DNA of 64,000 bases from Rhodanobacter denitrificans (GTDB taxonomy: Bacteria > Pseudomonadota > Gammaproteobacteria > Xanthomonadales > Rhodanobacteraceae): the NCBI GenBank assembly GCA_003241385.1, contig QFPO01000005.1, positions 413,049 through 477,048 on the forward strand, read 5' to 3'. The position numbers were made by a program, and so were the translations under genes. Under the pieces are notes generated by a model. The model searched no databases, was not told the origin of the DNA, and was given only the letters and a program-made list of their open reading frames with translations. Numbering within the stretch: position 1 is the stretch's first letter; every line of letters starts with the position of its first letter. Positions 15,601 to 24,187 of the stretch are shown piece after piece.

Positions 15601-16834
15601 AGCCGCTGCGCGAGGCGTGCGTATTGCCGGCGCCGCCGATGCCGGGCGTCGCGCAGTCGGTGCCGCTGCCGCTGCCGAACGCGAGATTGCCGGTGCTGGT
15701 GTTCGACAGCGAGATCGAGCCGCAGCTGTCGCTCATGCGGAAGTAGCGGCCGTTCAACGTGGAACTGGCGGTGCCGCCGCTGTAGTCGTAGACGCCGTCG
15801 GTGTCGGTGATCTTGCTGCCGTTGTTGGTGACCGCCGTGAACGGAAACGGCACGACCAGCTCCGGATCGGTATTGGTCGTCGCGTAGACACCGCCGCTGA
15901 CGGTCGCGTCGACGTAGACGTTCAGATCGCGCACGTCGATCAGGCGGCCGCTGTGCGCATCGGTCAGCACCTGCCAGGTCGACGGGTTGCCCTCGACGCG
16001 GAACACATGGCGCCAGGCCAGCACGTGGCGGTAGCCGCCGCCGCGCACGCCGGCGTAGGCATCGCCGGGGGCCTCGCCGTCGGGACGGGTCGGGTAGATC
16101 GCCAGCGTGCCGGCCTCGACGGTCTCGGCCAGACGCGTGCCGGCCGGAAAGCCGAGCGCATGCCAGGCCGCCGCGAACGCCGCGTCGCGCGTCAGCGACG
16201 GCCGCGCGTCGATCGCGACGTCGGCGATGCGCTCGGCACCGAACTGCACGACGTTGCCGTGCGCGATGCGCACGAAGACGAACGCGCCGTCGACGCGGAC
16301 GCCCTGGTGGTATTGCGCGTACTCGAGAAACCAGCGCGGGTTGCCGTCGCCGAACGCGACCGAGCGCTCCTCGTCCAGACGCAGGTCCAGGCCGTGCGTG
16401 CCGAGCAGGTCGGCGACCTCGCCGACGAAGCGCAGGCCCTCGGCGGCGACGCGGTCGCGATCGAGCGCGGCGGCCGCGGCGACGCCGAACGCGGCCGGCG
16501 CCAGCGCGTTGCCGCGGCCCGGGATCAAGGCGATGCCGCTGCCCTGGATCAGGTTCGGGCGATCGCCGCGCGTATCCCAGCGCACTTCCCAGTCGTGGCC
16601 GTAGCGCTGCGAGAACGTGGCCAGCCGCGACTGTAGCTGCGCATCGCGCGCCGCATCGAGGCCGAGCGAAGGCGTGACGTCGAGCGCGGCGTCGTGGACC
16701 TGGAGCGCCGGCACGCGGTAGGCGGCTTCGGAGGCCGGATCGGCCTGGGAGGGGTCGTACGGCTGGATCGCCGGAACGGGCAGCGCGACGAACGCCAGCA
16801 GCGCGGCGATCGCGGCCATGGATATGCGGAGCAT
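12671..16834 (-). CDS. Secreted HEXXH metalloprotease with P-domain and C-terminal repeats
   Basis: 1387 residues. A signal peptide (1-22) precedes a propeptide region and a zinc protease domain with H476-EWG-H480 and a likely third ligand E497 ('GEAVGD'), resembling M36/fungalysin-type enzymes. Next come an Ig/fibronectin-like region (about 725-900), a proprotein-convertase P-domain (about 905-1050), and 85-residue repeats with paired Cys beginning at residues 1055, 1140, about 1212 and 1291. The second and third repeats have lost 41 and 16 bases, so residues 1176-1255 are read in a foreign frame before the proper frame resumes. The protein ends 'DRLFADDFEADGG'. Probably exported by Sec and then type II secretion. 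Confidence 0.85.
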   Translation of the reverse strand: MLRISMAAIAALLAFVALPVPAIQPYDPSQADPASEAAYRVPALQVHDAALDVTPSLGLDAARDAQLQSRLATFSQRYGHDWEVRWDTRGDRPNLIQGSGIALIPGRGNALAPAAFGVAAAAALDRDRVAAEGLRFVGEVADLLGTHGLDLRLDEERSVAFGDGNPRWFLEYAQYHQGVRVDGAFVFVRIAHGNVVQFGAERIADVAIDARPSLTRDAAFAAAWHALGFPAGTRLAETVEAGTLAIYPTRPDGEAPGDAYAGVRGGGYRHVLAWRHVFRVEGNPSTWQVLTDAHSGRLIDVRDLNVYVDATVSGGVYATTNTDPELVVPFPFTAVTNNGSKITDTDGVYDYSGGTASSTLNGRYFRMSDSCGSISLSNTSTGNLAFGSGSGTDCATPGIGGAGNTHASRSGFYHLTRINEKARAILPSNTWLQSTVTANMNLNQTCNAYWSGGTLNFFKSGGGCSNTGEIAAVFLHEWGHGLDSNTGGAANEYGSGEAVGDTFAFLETRDSCIGPNFRPGGLCHNCTSCTGVRDVGDFSLLGTRTLATPANVTASSGINCGAYIGLTGVACPYVASNGSAYRGPMGYEGHCESYIASSANWDLTHMLVDAHGEEAGWQQMDQIWYASLTPSKSAYQVQSGGQCNPSATVNGCGATNWYTVFIAADDDDGNLANGTPNACRIWDAFNAHGIACGTRPACTAGTPDFSLGVTPPTQAVCAGSAASYTIQIGAQSGFSNPVSLAASGLPGAATASFSPNPVAPGASSTLTVTTGASTPAGSHTITIAGSASGSSGHSAQATLTVSTALSAAPTLLTPANGATAVASPVTLTWSAVAGATAYTVEIATDAGFGTIVTSAPGITGTSYIAPSLNPGTTYYWRVRASNGCGNGPLSSVSSFATASLACIEPALAIPDANASGVNSTISVSDASVLAGVRLHIRSTHTYPGDLKFTLSRNGTSVLAIDRPGVPASTFGCGTPNIDVVLDDAAANPVENACAGSAPGIAGTLRPNNPLDSAFAGQAFAGTWTLNVSDNASGDTGSLTRWCLEPTFAAPTSYTVGGSVSGLAGSGLTLRLNGGAPLAIGGNGSFTFPTPLAGGSTYAVTVEDQPAGPSQTCTVSGGSGTVGSGNVTSVAVTCTTRTFPVGGMVSGLAGSGLTLRLNGGAPLAIGSNGAFTFPTQAERPQPDLHGHRRQRHGRRRRGHEHRRRLHDADIPGRRHGQRPARQRADAATQRRRAAGDRRQRCLHVPDPGRQRRRLCRPSGPSQTCTVTAGSGTVGDGAVTNIAVACTTRTFSVGGTVSGLLGQGFTLRLNGGAPLAIGSDGAFTFPTVVASGGSYAVTVGAQPTGPAQTCTITGDSGTVAAADVTDVAVVCRTDVTDRLFADDFEADGG
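12877..13672 (-). repeat. Four tandem 85-codon repeats in the protease, two with deletions
   Basis: Unit starts (the Val of 'VGG') are at 13672, 13417, 13203 and 12964. Spacings are 255, 214 and 239 bases, against a full unit of 255. Units two and three therefore lack 41 and 16 bases at the same place, between the 'FTFPT' strand and the 'GPSQTC' turn. The losses sum to 57 bases (19 codons), which restores the frame. The left-hand limit is approximate. Confidence 0.8.
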
Positions 16835-16990
16835 CGGAGGTCTTCCCCTGGAGTTGGGCAGCCTCGCCGCTTCGGTTCCCCGTGCGGGCCGGCTGCAAAG
16901 CCCGCGAACCCTACGAAGCGACCGGTCGATTATGGACCAGGCCGAGCCGTCGTACTCACGGCGGCCGGCTTTTCGTGCGGCCGCGGCCGG

Positions 16991-17725
16991 TCAGGCGGTC
17001 GCGACCGGTGCCGCGGCGGCCTGACCGGCGATCAGGCCGACCGCCTCGGGAATGCCGCGCGCATCGCCGATCTGGACCACGCGCGCATCGTCGGCCGAGA
17101 ACGTCGTGTCGGTCTCCAGCGACCAGGTCGAGTGGTACGGCATGTAGATGCCCCAGCCGCCGAGCGTCACGACCGGCTCGATGTCCGAACGCAGCGAGTT
17201 GCCGACCATCGCGAACGCGGCCGGCGTGCTGCCGCATTCGCGCAGCACGCGTGTATAGGCCGCCGGGTCCTTCTCGGTGACGATCTCGATGCGGTGGAAC
17301 AGGTCGCCGAGTCCCGAGCGTGCGACCTTGGCCTGCTGATGGATCAGGTCGCCCTTGGTGATCAGCACGACGCGATAGCGCGCGGCGACCGCCTCGACCG
17401 CCGCGCGGATGCCCGGCAGCAGTTCGACCGGATGCGCGAGCACCTCCTTGCAGAGGCCGACCAGGCGGTGCAGGTCGGCGGCGCCGATGCGGCCGCAGGT
17501 GATGTCGTAGGCGGCCTCGATCATCGACAGCGTCATGCCCTTGGCGCCGTAGCCGAACAGTGCGATGTTGCCGGCCTCGATCGCCAGCAGCCGCTCGTGC
17601 ACGCGCGCATCGGCGAGGTCGACGTAGGCGCCGACGATGCGCTCGAACTCGGCCTGGGCCGCATCGTAGTAGTCCTGGCTGTGCCAGAGCGTGTCGTCGC
17701 CGTCGAATCCAATCAGTTCGAGCAT
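16991..17725 (-). CDS. HAD-superfamily hydrolase
   Basis: 244 residues. HAD motif I is 'FDGDDTLW' (D8 nucleophile, D10 acid/base); motif II is 'VVLITKGD' with a Thr-Lys, and the motif III/IV region is 'FAMVGNSLRSDIEP'. A helical cap lies between motifs I and II, as in phosphoglycolate-phosphatase-like (subfamily I) enzymes. It acts on a small phosphorylated metabolite that cannot be named. It is last in the murL-murD2-HAD series, 155 bases after murD2 on the same strand, so a cell-wall or housekeeping phosphatase role is possible but unproven. Confidence 0.85.
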   Translation of the reverse strand: MLELIGFDGDDTLWHSQDYYDAAQAEFERIVGAYVDLADARVHERLLAIEAGNIALFGYGAKGMTLSMIEAAYDITCGRIGAADLHRLVGLCKEVLAHPVELLPGIRAAVEAVAARYRVVLITKGDLIHQQAKVARSGLGDLFHRIEIVTEKDPAAYTRVLRECGSTPAAFAMVGNSLRSDIEPVVTLGGWGIYMPYHSTWSLETDTTFSADDARVVQIGDARGIPEAVGLIAGQAAAAPVATA

Positions 17726-17880
17726 CGGTCTTTCATCGGTCTCGTGCGCGGTCGCGCAGACGGTGATTGTACGCGCCTGCTGCGGCAGGCCTGCGTCGGC
17801 CGTGCCGGTCGACCGCCATTCGGCACCGGCCGCGGCGCGCCTCGCGCGATCGGCGCGGATGCGGACGCGGCGATGCGGGC

Positions 17881-19275
17881 TCAGGCGATGCCGAGGCCTT
17901 CGATCGATCCGATCGCGTCCGGATCGAAACCGGCCAGCGTCGCGAATGCGCGGCCGCGTTCGGCATAGTCGCGGAACTGGTCGAAGCTCGGCGCACCGGG
18001 CGACAGCACGATCGTGCCGCCGGGCGGCGTGCACGCGCGCGCGGCCGCGACCGCGTCGGCGAGCCGTGCGACCACCTGTAGCTGGTAGGTGCCGCCGGTC
18101 TCGCGCAGCACCGCACCGATCCGCGCGGCGTTGGCGCCGTTGACGACGATCGCGTGCGGCGGCCGCAGCCGTACCGCCTGCGCGAACGGCTGCCAGTCCA
18201 GACCGCGTTCGTGACCGCCGACGATCAGGGTCGCGCGCGCGGCATCGGCGACGCTGCCGAGCGCCTCGAGCGCCGCCTGCGGCGTCGTCGCGATGCTGTC
18301 GTCGACGTAGCGCAGGCCGTCGCGTTCGCCGAGCCACTGCAGCCGGTGTGGCAGCGGGCGGAACCCGGACAGTGCCGCCGCGGCGGCCACGGCGTCCTCG
18401 CCGGCCGCCTCGATCGCGGCCAGCGCGGCGCAGGCATTGAGCACGTTGTGCGGACCCGGCAGCGCCAGCGCCGCGCGCGCTGCGACTTCGCCGCCGCCGC
18501 GGGCGATGCCGGCCTCGCTGGCATGCCAGCCCTCGGCCTGCGCGAACCGGCGCCGATCCGGATGGCGCTCGGTCAGCCGCAACAGCTCGGGCTGCAGCGC
18601 GTTGACGACGAGCACGCGCGCCGCGTCGGCCAGGCGCAGCTTGTCGGCGACGTAGCGCTCGCGGCTGCCGTGCCAGTCCAGGTGTTCCTCGTCGAGCCGC
18701 GTCACGACGCCGACCGCGAGCGGGCCGGCCTCGCCGGTCTGGAAGCTCGACAGTTCGATCACCCACCAGTCCGGCGGCTGCGCCGGATCGAGCAGTTCGA
18801 GCAGCGGCAGGCCGATGTTGCCGGCCAGCGCGACGCGGCGTCCGAGGCCGCGCAGCAGATGTGCGATCAGCGCGCTCGTCGTGCTCTTGCCCTTGGTGCC
18901 GGTGACCGCGATCACGCGCGCCTGCGGGTGCTCGGCGAACCACAGCGCGGTGCCCGACGTGAAGCGCGTGCCGTTGCGGCGCGCATCGAGCAGGTCCGGC
19001 AGCCAGGCGCTGATGCCGGGCGACTTGATCACGACGTCGAACGCCGACAGCACGGCCGCATCGGGCGGCGCCGCCAGCCAGTCGAACGTGCCGGCCGGGC
19101 CGCCGCCGAACGCCGCGTCGAGGTCGGCCTGTGCCTGGATTCGTTCGGCCGCCGACGCGATCAGCGTCAGCGGCAGATCCGGCAGACGCCGCCGCAGCGC
19201 GATCAGGGCGGCGCGGCCTTCACGGCCGTAGCCCCAGATCGCGACGCGCAGGCCGGCCAGGTCGGCGATGCGCAT
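17881..19275 (-). CDS. murD2: UDP-MurNAc-L-Ala--L-Glu ligase (MurD2)
   Basis: 464 residues of the Mur ligase family, with the nucleotide loop 'GTKGKST' (126-132), 'ELSSFQ' and the C-terminal domain 'VDDSIATTPQAAL'. It looks like MurD, but its neighbour 3 bases upstream is MurL. In Xanthomonas oryzae the same pair makes the precursor by an alternative path: MurD2 adds L-glutamate, rather than D-glutamate, to UDP-MurNAc-L-alanine, and MurL then epimerises it. I name it by this pairing. The sequence alone does not reveal L- versus D-Glu preference, and a classical murD could exist elsewhere. Confidence 0.85.
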   Translation of the reverse strand: MRIADLAGLRVAIWGYGREGRAALIALRRRLPDLPLTLIASAAERIQAQADLDAAFGGGPAGTFDWLAAPPDAAVLSAFDVVIKSPGISAWLPDLLDARRNGTRFTSGTALWFAEHPQARVIAVTGTKGKSTTSALIAHLLRGLGRRVALAGNIGLPLLELLDPAQPPDWWVIELSSFQTGEAGPLAVGVVTRLDEEHLDWHGSRERYVADKLRLADAARVLVVNALQPELLRLTERHPDRRRFAQAEGWHASEAGIARGGGEVAARAALALPGPHNVLNACAALAAIEAAGEDAVAAAAALSGFRPLPHRLQWLGERDGLRYVDDSIATTPQAALEALGSVADAARATLIVGGHERGLDWQPFAQAVRLRPPHAIVVNGANAARIGAVLRETGGTYQLQVVARLADAVAAARACTPPGGTIVLSPGAPSFDQFRDYAERGRAFATLAGFDPDAIGSIEGLGIA

Positions 19276-19278
19276 GGC

Positions 19279-20616
19279 TCAGCCGCGCTCGACCCAGGCG
19301 GCCAGGCGCGCCGGAATCCGGTGCTCGCCGGCCGGCGCCAGCAGCGGCGCCAGCGTAAGGTCCTCGCCAGTGAGCTGCGGCCGGATCTCGCTCGCGAAGC
19401 GCTCGACCAGCGCGTCCTCGCGCCATTCGGCGCGACCGGCCAGGAACGCCATCGCCGCGCGCGATTCGCGGCCTTCGCCGACGCATTCGAACGGCTTGTG
19501 ATCGCGGTACTCGAGCAGGGCGTCGAAGCCGGGCGCCAGCGCCGGCTGGTCGAGCAGATTGGCGCCGAAGATGCCGAGCAGGCGCGGCTTGGGCATGAAC
19601 GGCGCCAGCGCCAGGAACACGAAATGACACTTCGGGCACTGCCCGCACCAGCGGTCGGCCGGCTTGGGCCCGAGGATGCGGAAGTTGCGGTTGCAGCTGG
19701 AGAACACCGTGTCGTAGCGGTTCTCGCGCGCGAAGCGCTCGGCGACCGCCAGTTCCGAGAGCGGCCGCAGCAGCGAGTAGTAACGCAGGTCCGCCGCGAC
19801 CAGGGCCTGCACGCGATCGGCGAACGCATGCTCGAACGCCCAGCTCTTGCTCCACTGGTGGTTGACCGGCTGGCCTTCGTATTCGAGCGTCGCGCTCGAG
19901 GCCGAGCGTTCGTTCGAGAACGCGATCGCGTCGTAGCCGTAGAGGATCGCCGCGACGACGAGGATCGCCGAGTTGATCGCGGTCACCGGCACGTGGCCGT
20001 TCCAGGCGCCGGCCCGGTTGTAGTCGAACAGCAGCGGCGAGACCTGGCGCGTGACGTTGAGCGTCGGCAGGCCGGTCCGCGCCGCGCAGGCCTCGATCAG
20101 CGGCGAGGTGCCGATCCAGGTCGCGGTGGCGGCCTCGCCGGCGCGCCTGAAGATCTCGACGCTGACCAGCGAGTCCTTGCCGCCGCCGATCGGCACCAGG
20201 CTGCGCGCCGGCAGGCCGAGCGGCGGCGCCGCCGGTGCCGCCTCGCGATCGGCCGGAAACGCGATGCGGCCGCCGAGGTCCAGGCGGTTGTGCCAGGCGA
20301 ATTCGCCGAGGCCGTGCCGGTACAGCGCGTCGAGGAAGGCCGCGGTTGGCGCGTCCGGCAGCCGGCCCTCGATCCGCATCTGCGGCGGCACGCCGGCCTT
20401 GTAGTAGCTGACGCCGGCGACCCAGTGCAGCAGGTCGAGCGCGCGCTCGAACGCCGCGCGCCGCTCGGCGGCCGGCTCCGGCGCGCCCGGAAAGCCGATC
20501 CGCTCGACCAGCTCCGGGCCGTCGTCGAATGCGTAGCGCAGGCGCACCTCGCCGTCGACGTAGTCGCGGCCGATGAAGCGGAACGCGCGCGCGGCGCGCG
20601 GATCGGGCAGGCTCAA
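19279..20616 (-). CDS. murL: UDP-MurNAc-L-Ala-L-Glu epimerase (MurL)
   Basis: 445 residues. MurL inverts the terminal L-Glu of UDP-MurNAc-L-Ala-L-Glu to D-Glu in an ATP-dependent step, replacing glutamate racemase (MurI). The ATP-pyrophosphatase-like 'PIGGGKDSLVS' (142-152) and a Cys cluster (C308, then C324, C327 and C330 in 'WCGQCPKCHFVF') match the family; E. coli has no equivalent. It is the first gene of the murL-murD2-HAD group, in the same order seen in xanthomonads, and follows lysAC, which makes the next building block, lysine/diaminopimelate. Confidence 0.9.
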   Translation of the reverse strand: MSLPDPRAARAFRFIGRDYVDGEVRLRYAFDDGPELVERIGFPGAPEPAAERRAAFERALDLLHWVAGVSYYKAGVPPQMRIEGRLPDAPTAAFLDALYRHGLGEFAWHNRLDLGGRIAFPADREAAPAAPPLGLPARSLVPIGGGKDSLVSVEIFRRAGEAATATWIGTSPLIEACAARTGLPTLNVTRQVSPLLFDYNRAGAWNGHVPVTAINSAILVVAAILYGYDAIAFSNERSASSATLEYEGQPVNHQWSKSWAFEHAFADRVQALVAADLRYYSLLRPLSELAVAERFARENRYDTVFSSCNRNFRILGPKPADRWCGQCPKCHFVFLALAPFMPKPRLLGIFGANLLDQPALAPGFDALLEYRDHKPFECVGEGRESRAAMAFLAGRAEWREDALVERFASEIRPQLTGEDLTLAPLLAPAGEHRIPARLAAWVERG

Positions 20617-20719
20617 GGCGAAACTCCTGGACGGACGGCGCCGGGTCGGAATCCGGTGCGCGGCGAGTATCGGCGATCGCCTGCGCCGCCGACAGGATCG
20701 CGGCCGGCCGCGGCGGCGC

Positions 20720-23329
20720 TCACAGCACCTCCTCGGCCGCCGGCTCGCGCAGGTTGTAGTGCGAGCCCATGACCGCGCCGTAGGCGCCGGCTTCGGCGAT
20801 CAGGATCACGTCGCCCTCGCGGCACGGCGGCAGGCGCCGGTTGTGGCCGAGCACGTCGCCGGTCTCACAGATCGGACCGACCACCTGGACCAGGTCCGAC
20901 GGCGGTTCGTCCAGACGCGTCAGATTGACGATCTCGTGCCAGGCCTCGTACAGCGCCGGGCGGATCAGCGAGTTCATGCCGGCATCGATGCCGACGTAGT
21001 GCACCTCGCCCTTGCGCTTGAGCTGGGTCACGCGGCCGAGCAGCACGCCGGCCTCGGCGACCAGATAGCGGCCCGGCTCCATCCACAGCTTGAACTGTGG
21101 ATAGGCGCCGCGCACCTCGGCCAGCGTCGCGCCGAGTTCGGCCAGGTCGAGCGGCACGTCCTCGGGCCGCGACGGCACGCCGAGCCCGCCGCCGATGTCG
21201 AGGATCTCGATGCGGTTGAAGCGTTCGGCCAGGCTCGCCATCTGCGCGTAGACGCCGCGCCAGTGGCCGGCGTCGAGAATGCCCGAACCCAGATGCGCAT
21301 GCAGACCGACGATGCGCGCGCCATGGCGGCGCGCGTGCTCGCGGAACGTCTCGATCTGGTCCAGCGCGACGCCGAATTTCGACTGCGCGCCACCGGTCTT
21401 GACCTTGTCGTGATGGCCGCGGCCGCTGCCGAGATCGACGCGCAGCAGGATGTCCCGGTCGGCGAAGTCCGCACCCCATTCGACGATCGGATGCAGCGCG
21501 TCGAGCGTCACGCGCACGCCGGCCGCCAGGCCCGCGCGGTACTCCTCGCGCGGCGCGAAGTTCGGCGTGAACAGGATGCGCTCGGGCGGCAGCGCCGGCA
21601 GCGTGCGGCGCACGTGCTCGACCTCGGCCCACGACACGCATTCGAACGCGAAGCCTTCCTCGTACAGCGCCTGCAGGATCGCCGGGTGCGGATTGGCCTT
21701 GAGCGCGTAGTGCCAGCGGTCGACCGCGCCGAGTGCGCCGAGATCGCGCGCATGCGCGCGGACCTCGTCGAGATCATAGGCGTAGCGCGGACTGCCGGCA
21801 TCGGCGAGCGCGAGCAGCGCATCGCGCCGGCGCCGCCACCAGGCCGGCCGCGGCGCCGCGGCGGCGCCCTCGGCCAGCTCGCGCCAGCTCGGCCCGAACA
21901 CGGCCGCATCGTCCACGCGCATCGCCTCGGCGCGGATCAGCAGCGCGTGCAGGCGCGGAATCAGCGCGTCGGCCAGGCCCTCGTCGACGACGAAGGTCAG
22001 ATTGAGGTTGTTCGACGATTGCGAGATCAGGTGCACGTCGAGCGCGCCGAACTCGGCCAGCACGGCCGAGAGCTTGTGCAGCATCGCGCGCATGCCGCGG
22101 CCGACCATCGTGATCGCCGCGCACGGTGCGATCACCTTGACGCGGCAGAACGATTCCAGATCCGCGCACAGGCGCGCCAGCACGTCCGAGTCGAGCAGGT
22201 TGTCGGACGGATCGAGCGAGACCGTGACGTTGGTCTCCGACGAGCCGATCAGGTCCACCGACAGGCCGTGCGCCTTGAACGCGTCGAACACGTCGGCCAG
22301 GAAGCCGACCTGCTGCCACATGCTGATCGATTCCATCGATACCAGCGTGATGCCCTTGCGCGAGCTGATCGCCTTGACCGACGGCGCGGTCTGCACGGTG
22401 CTCCAGCCGATCGCGGTGCCGGGCAGCTCGGGCCGGTTGGTGTCCTTGATCACCAGCGGCACGCGGACCTCGCGCAGCGGATGGATGCAGCGCGGATGCA
22501 GCACCTTGGCACCGGTGGTCGCGATCTCCTGCGCCTCGGCGTAGTCCAGGCGCGACAGCAGGCGCGCGTCGGGCACCTGGCGCGGATTGGCGCTGAACAT
22601 GCCGGGCACGTCGGTCCAGATCTCGACCGTCTCGGCGCCGAGCACGGCGCCGAAGTACGCCGCCGAGGTGTCCGAGCCGCCGCGGCCGAGGATCGCGGTC
22701 GCGCCCTCGTCGTTGCGCGCGATGAAGCCCTGCGCGATGAATACGTCGCCGCGCGCGGCCAGTGCGGCCGCCGCGGCCGGGTCGGGCACCGCGTCGACCG
22801 ACGCCGACAGCCAGCGGCCCCAGTCGCTCTGGTTCGGCAGCGGCCGGCAGCGCAGGTAGTCGCGCGAATCGATCCAGCGCGTCGGCAGGCCGCAGGCGTT
22901 CAGATACAGCCCGCCGAGCGTGCTCGACAGCAGCTCGCCGTGGGCGAGCAGTTCGGCCTGCCACGACAGCGCGCCGGCCGGCCGGCGCGGGTCGCCGAGC
23001 AGCTGGTCGAGCCGCGCCAGCCAGCCGTCCAGCGCATTGCGTACCGGCAGGCCGAGCTCGCGAAACAGCGTGTGGTGGCGTTCGACGATGCCGACGTAGA
23101 CCTCGCGGCAGCGTGCCGCGTCGGCGCAGGCCTCGCCGATCGCCTTGAGCTGGTCGGTGATGCCCGACAGCGCCGAGACCACGATCAGCACCCGTTTGCC
23201 CTGTTTTCGGTGCGCCCCTGCGATGCGTGCGATGTTGTCCCAGCGCGGCCGCGTCGAGACGCTGGTGCCGCCGAACTTGATCACGATCCACGGCGCGTCG
23301 GCCGGGAGCAGGGCAGGGGGGGTGTTCAC
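20720..23329 (-). CDS. lysAC: Bifunctional aspartate kinase / diaminopimelate decarboxylase
   Basis: 869 residues. An N-terminal aspartokinase (about 1-460; 'KFGGTS' at 18-23, two ACT domains about 310-460) is fused to a C-terminal fold-III PLP decarboxylase (about 490-869). PLP Lys is K544 in 'YALKANPHP', with 'HLGSG' and 'CETGDVL' also present. It thus joins the first and last steps of lysine synthesis, a fusion typical of Xanthomonadales. The ACT domains suggest lysine feedback on the kinase. It stands alone, in the same direction as murL and about 100 bases before it, and divergent from ssb. Confidence 0.95.
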   Translation of the reverse strand: MNTPPALLPADAPWIVIKFGGTSVSTRPRWDNIARIAGAHRKQGKRVLIVVSALSGITDQLKAIGEACADAARCREVYVGIVERHHTLFRELGLPVRNALDGWLARLDQLLGDPRRPAGALSWQAELLAHGELLSSTLGGLYLNACGLPTRWIDSRDYLRCRPLPNQSDWGRWLSASVDAVPDPAAAAALAARGDVFIAQGFIARNDEGATAILGRGGSDTSAAYFGAVLGAETVEIWTDVPGMFSANPRQVPDARLLSRLDYAEAQEIATTGAKVLHPRCIHPLREVRVPLVIKDTNRPELPGTAIGWSTVQTAPSVKAISSRKGITLVSMESISMWQQVGFLADVFDAFKAHGLSVDLIGSSETNVTVSLDPSDNLLDSDVLARLCADLESFCRVKVIAPCAAITMVGRGMRAMLHKLSAVLAEFGALDVHLISQSSNNLNLTFVVDEGLADALIPRLHALLIRAEAMRVDDAAVFGPSWRELAEGAAAAPRPAWWRRRRDALLALADAGSPRYAYDLDEVRAHARDLGALGAVDRWHYALKANPHPAILQALYEEGFAFECVSWAEVEHVRRTLPALPPERILFTPNFAPREEYRAGLAAGVRVTLDALHPIVEWGADFADRDILLRVDLGSGRGHHDKVKTGGAQSKFGVALDQIETFREHARRHGARIVGLHAHLGSGILDAGHWRGVYAQMASLAERFNRIEILDIGGGLGVPSRPEDVPLDLAELGATLAEVRGAYPQFKLWMEPGRYLVAEAGVLLGRVTQLKRKGEVHYVGIDAGMNSLIRPALYEAWHEIVNLTRLDEPPSDLVQVVGPICETGDVLGHNRRLPPCREGDVILIAEAGAYGAVMGSHYNLREPAAEEVL

Positions 23330-23621
23330 GGGTGTGGTCGCATCCTCGTCGTGTCGTGAGAGAAAAGGGCAGGCGGATGCCGCCGCAACGGCGGCCGCGG
23401 GCCGCCGGCGACGGGGCGGCCGGCGGGGTCGGCATTCTTTCTTGCGACGCAGCAGAACGCAACGGCGAAGCCGGGCGCTTTCGTGGCCGCCGGCGGGCGC
23501 CGGCGAGGCCGTTTCCTACCGCCGGCCGCGGCGATCGGCGATGGCCGCGGCCGCTTTCGCGGTACTATGATCGATCTATCGCCCAGCGCGCTGCGGCCGC
23601 ATTCTCCGGAGGTTCCTGTTC

Positions 23622-24143
23622 ATGGCACGTGGTATCAACAAGGTCATTCTCGTCGGCAATCTCGGCGCTGATCCGGAGACCCGCTACACCGCCAACGGCG
23701 GCGCGATCACCAATATCCGCCTGGCCACGTCCGAGGCCTGGCGCGACAAGCAGACCGGCGAGAACCAGGAACGCACCGAGTGGCACCGCGTCGTGCTGTT
23801 CGGCAAGCTCGGCGAGATCGCCGGCGAGTACCTCAAGAAGGGCCGGCAGGTCTACATCGAAGGTTCGCTGCGCACCAACAAGTACACCGACAAGGACGGC
23901 ATCGAGCGCTACACGACCGACATCGTCGCCAACGAGATGCAGATGCTCGGCGGCGGCGAACGCGGTGGTGGCGGTGAGGGTGGCGGCGGCTACGGCGGTG
24001 GTGGTGGAGGTGGCGGTGGCGGCGGCGGTTACGGCCGCGAGCGCGGTCCCGCGCGCGGTGCGCCGGCACAGCAGCCGCGTTCGGCACCGCCGGCCGCGCA
24101 GCGTCCGCAGGACACGTTCGAGGACGACGACATCCCGTTCTGA
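23622..24143 (+). CDS. ssb: Single-stranded DNA-binding protein
   Basis: 173 residues. The OB fold occupies about 1-108 ('MARGINKVILVGNLG', 'TEWHRVVLFGKLGEIAGEYL'), followed by a glycine-rich linker (about 108-145) and the acidic tip 'EDDDIPF' that recruits repair and replication partners. It binds single-stranded DNA as a tetramer. A good Shine-Dalgarno (CCGGAGG) precedes the ATG at 23622. The G-rich stretch at 23950-24040 is just the Gly linker. Divergent from lysAC, convergent with the CAP-domain gene. Confidence 0.97.
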   Translation: MARGINKVILVGNLGADPETRYTANGGAITNIRLATSEAWRDKQTGENQERTEWHRVVLFGKLGEIAGEYLKKGRQVYIEGSLRTNKYTDKDGIERYTTDIVANEMQMLGGGERGGGGEGGGGYGGGGGGGGGGGGYGRERGPARGAPAQQPRSAPPAAQRPQDTFEDDDIPF

Positions 24144-24155
24144 GCGCCGACACCT

Positions 24156-24183
24156 GCGGCACGGGCCGGGCATCCCGTGCCGT
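24156..24183. terminator. Bidirectional hairpin between ssb and the CAP-domain gene
   Basis: A 10-bp stem with one G-U pair and an 8-base loop (arms 24156-24165 and 24174-24183) fills the 44-base convergent gap. No U-tract follows on either strand. Confidence 0.5.
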
Positions 24184-24187
24184 GCGC

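Noticed and set aside
13109..16636. 1175-codon open frame on the plus strand opposite the protease
   Set aside because: It is a high-GC shadow of the protease gene: Arg/Ala/Val-rich, no domain, no ribosome-binding site. The minus-strand frame has a signal peptide and HEWGH motif.
23950..24040. G-rich repeated tract in ssb
   Set aside because: It encodes the normal glycine-rich linker of SSB; it is not a separate repeat element or a G-quadruplex island of its own.
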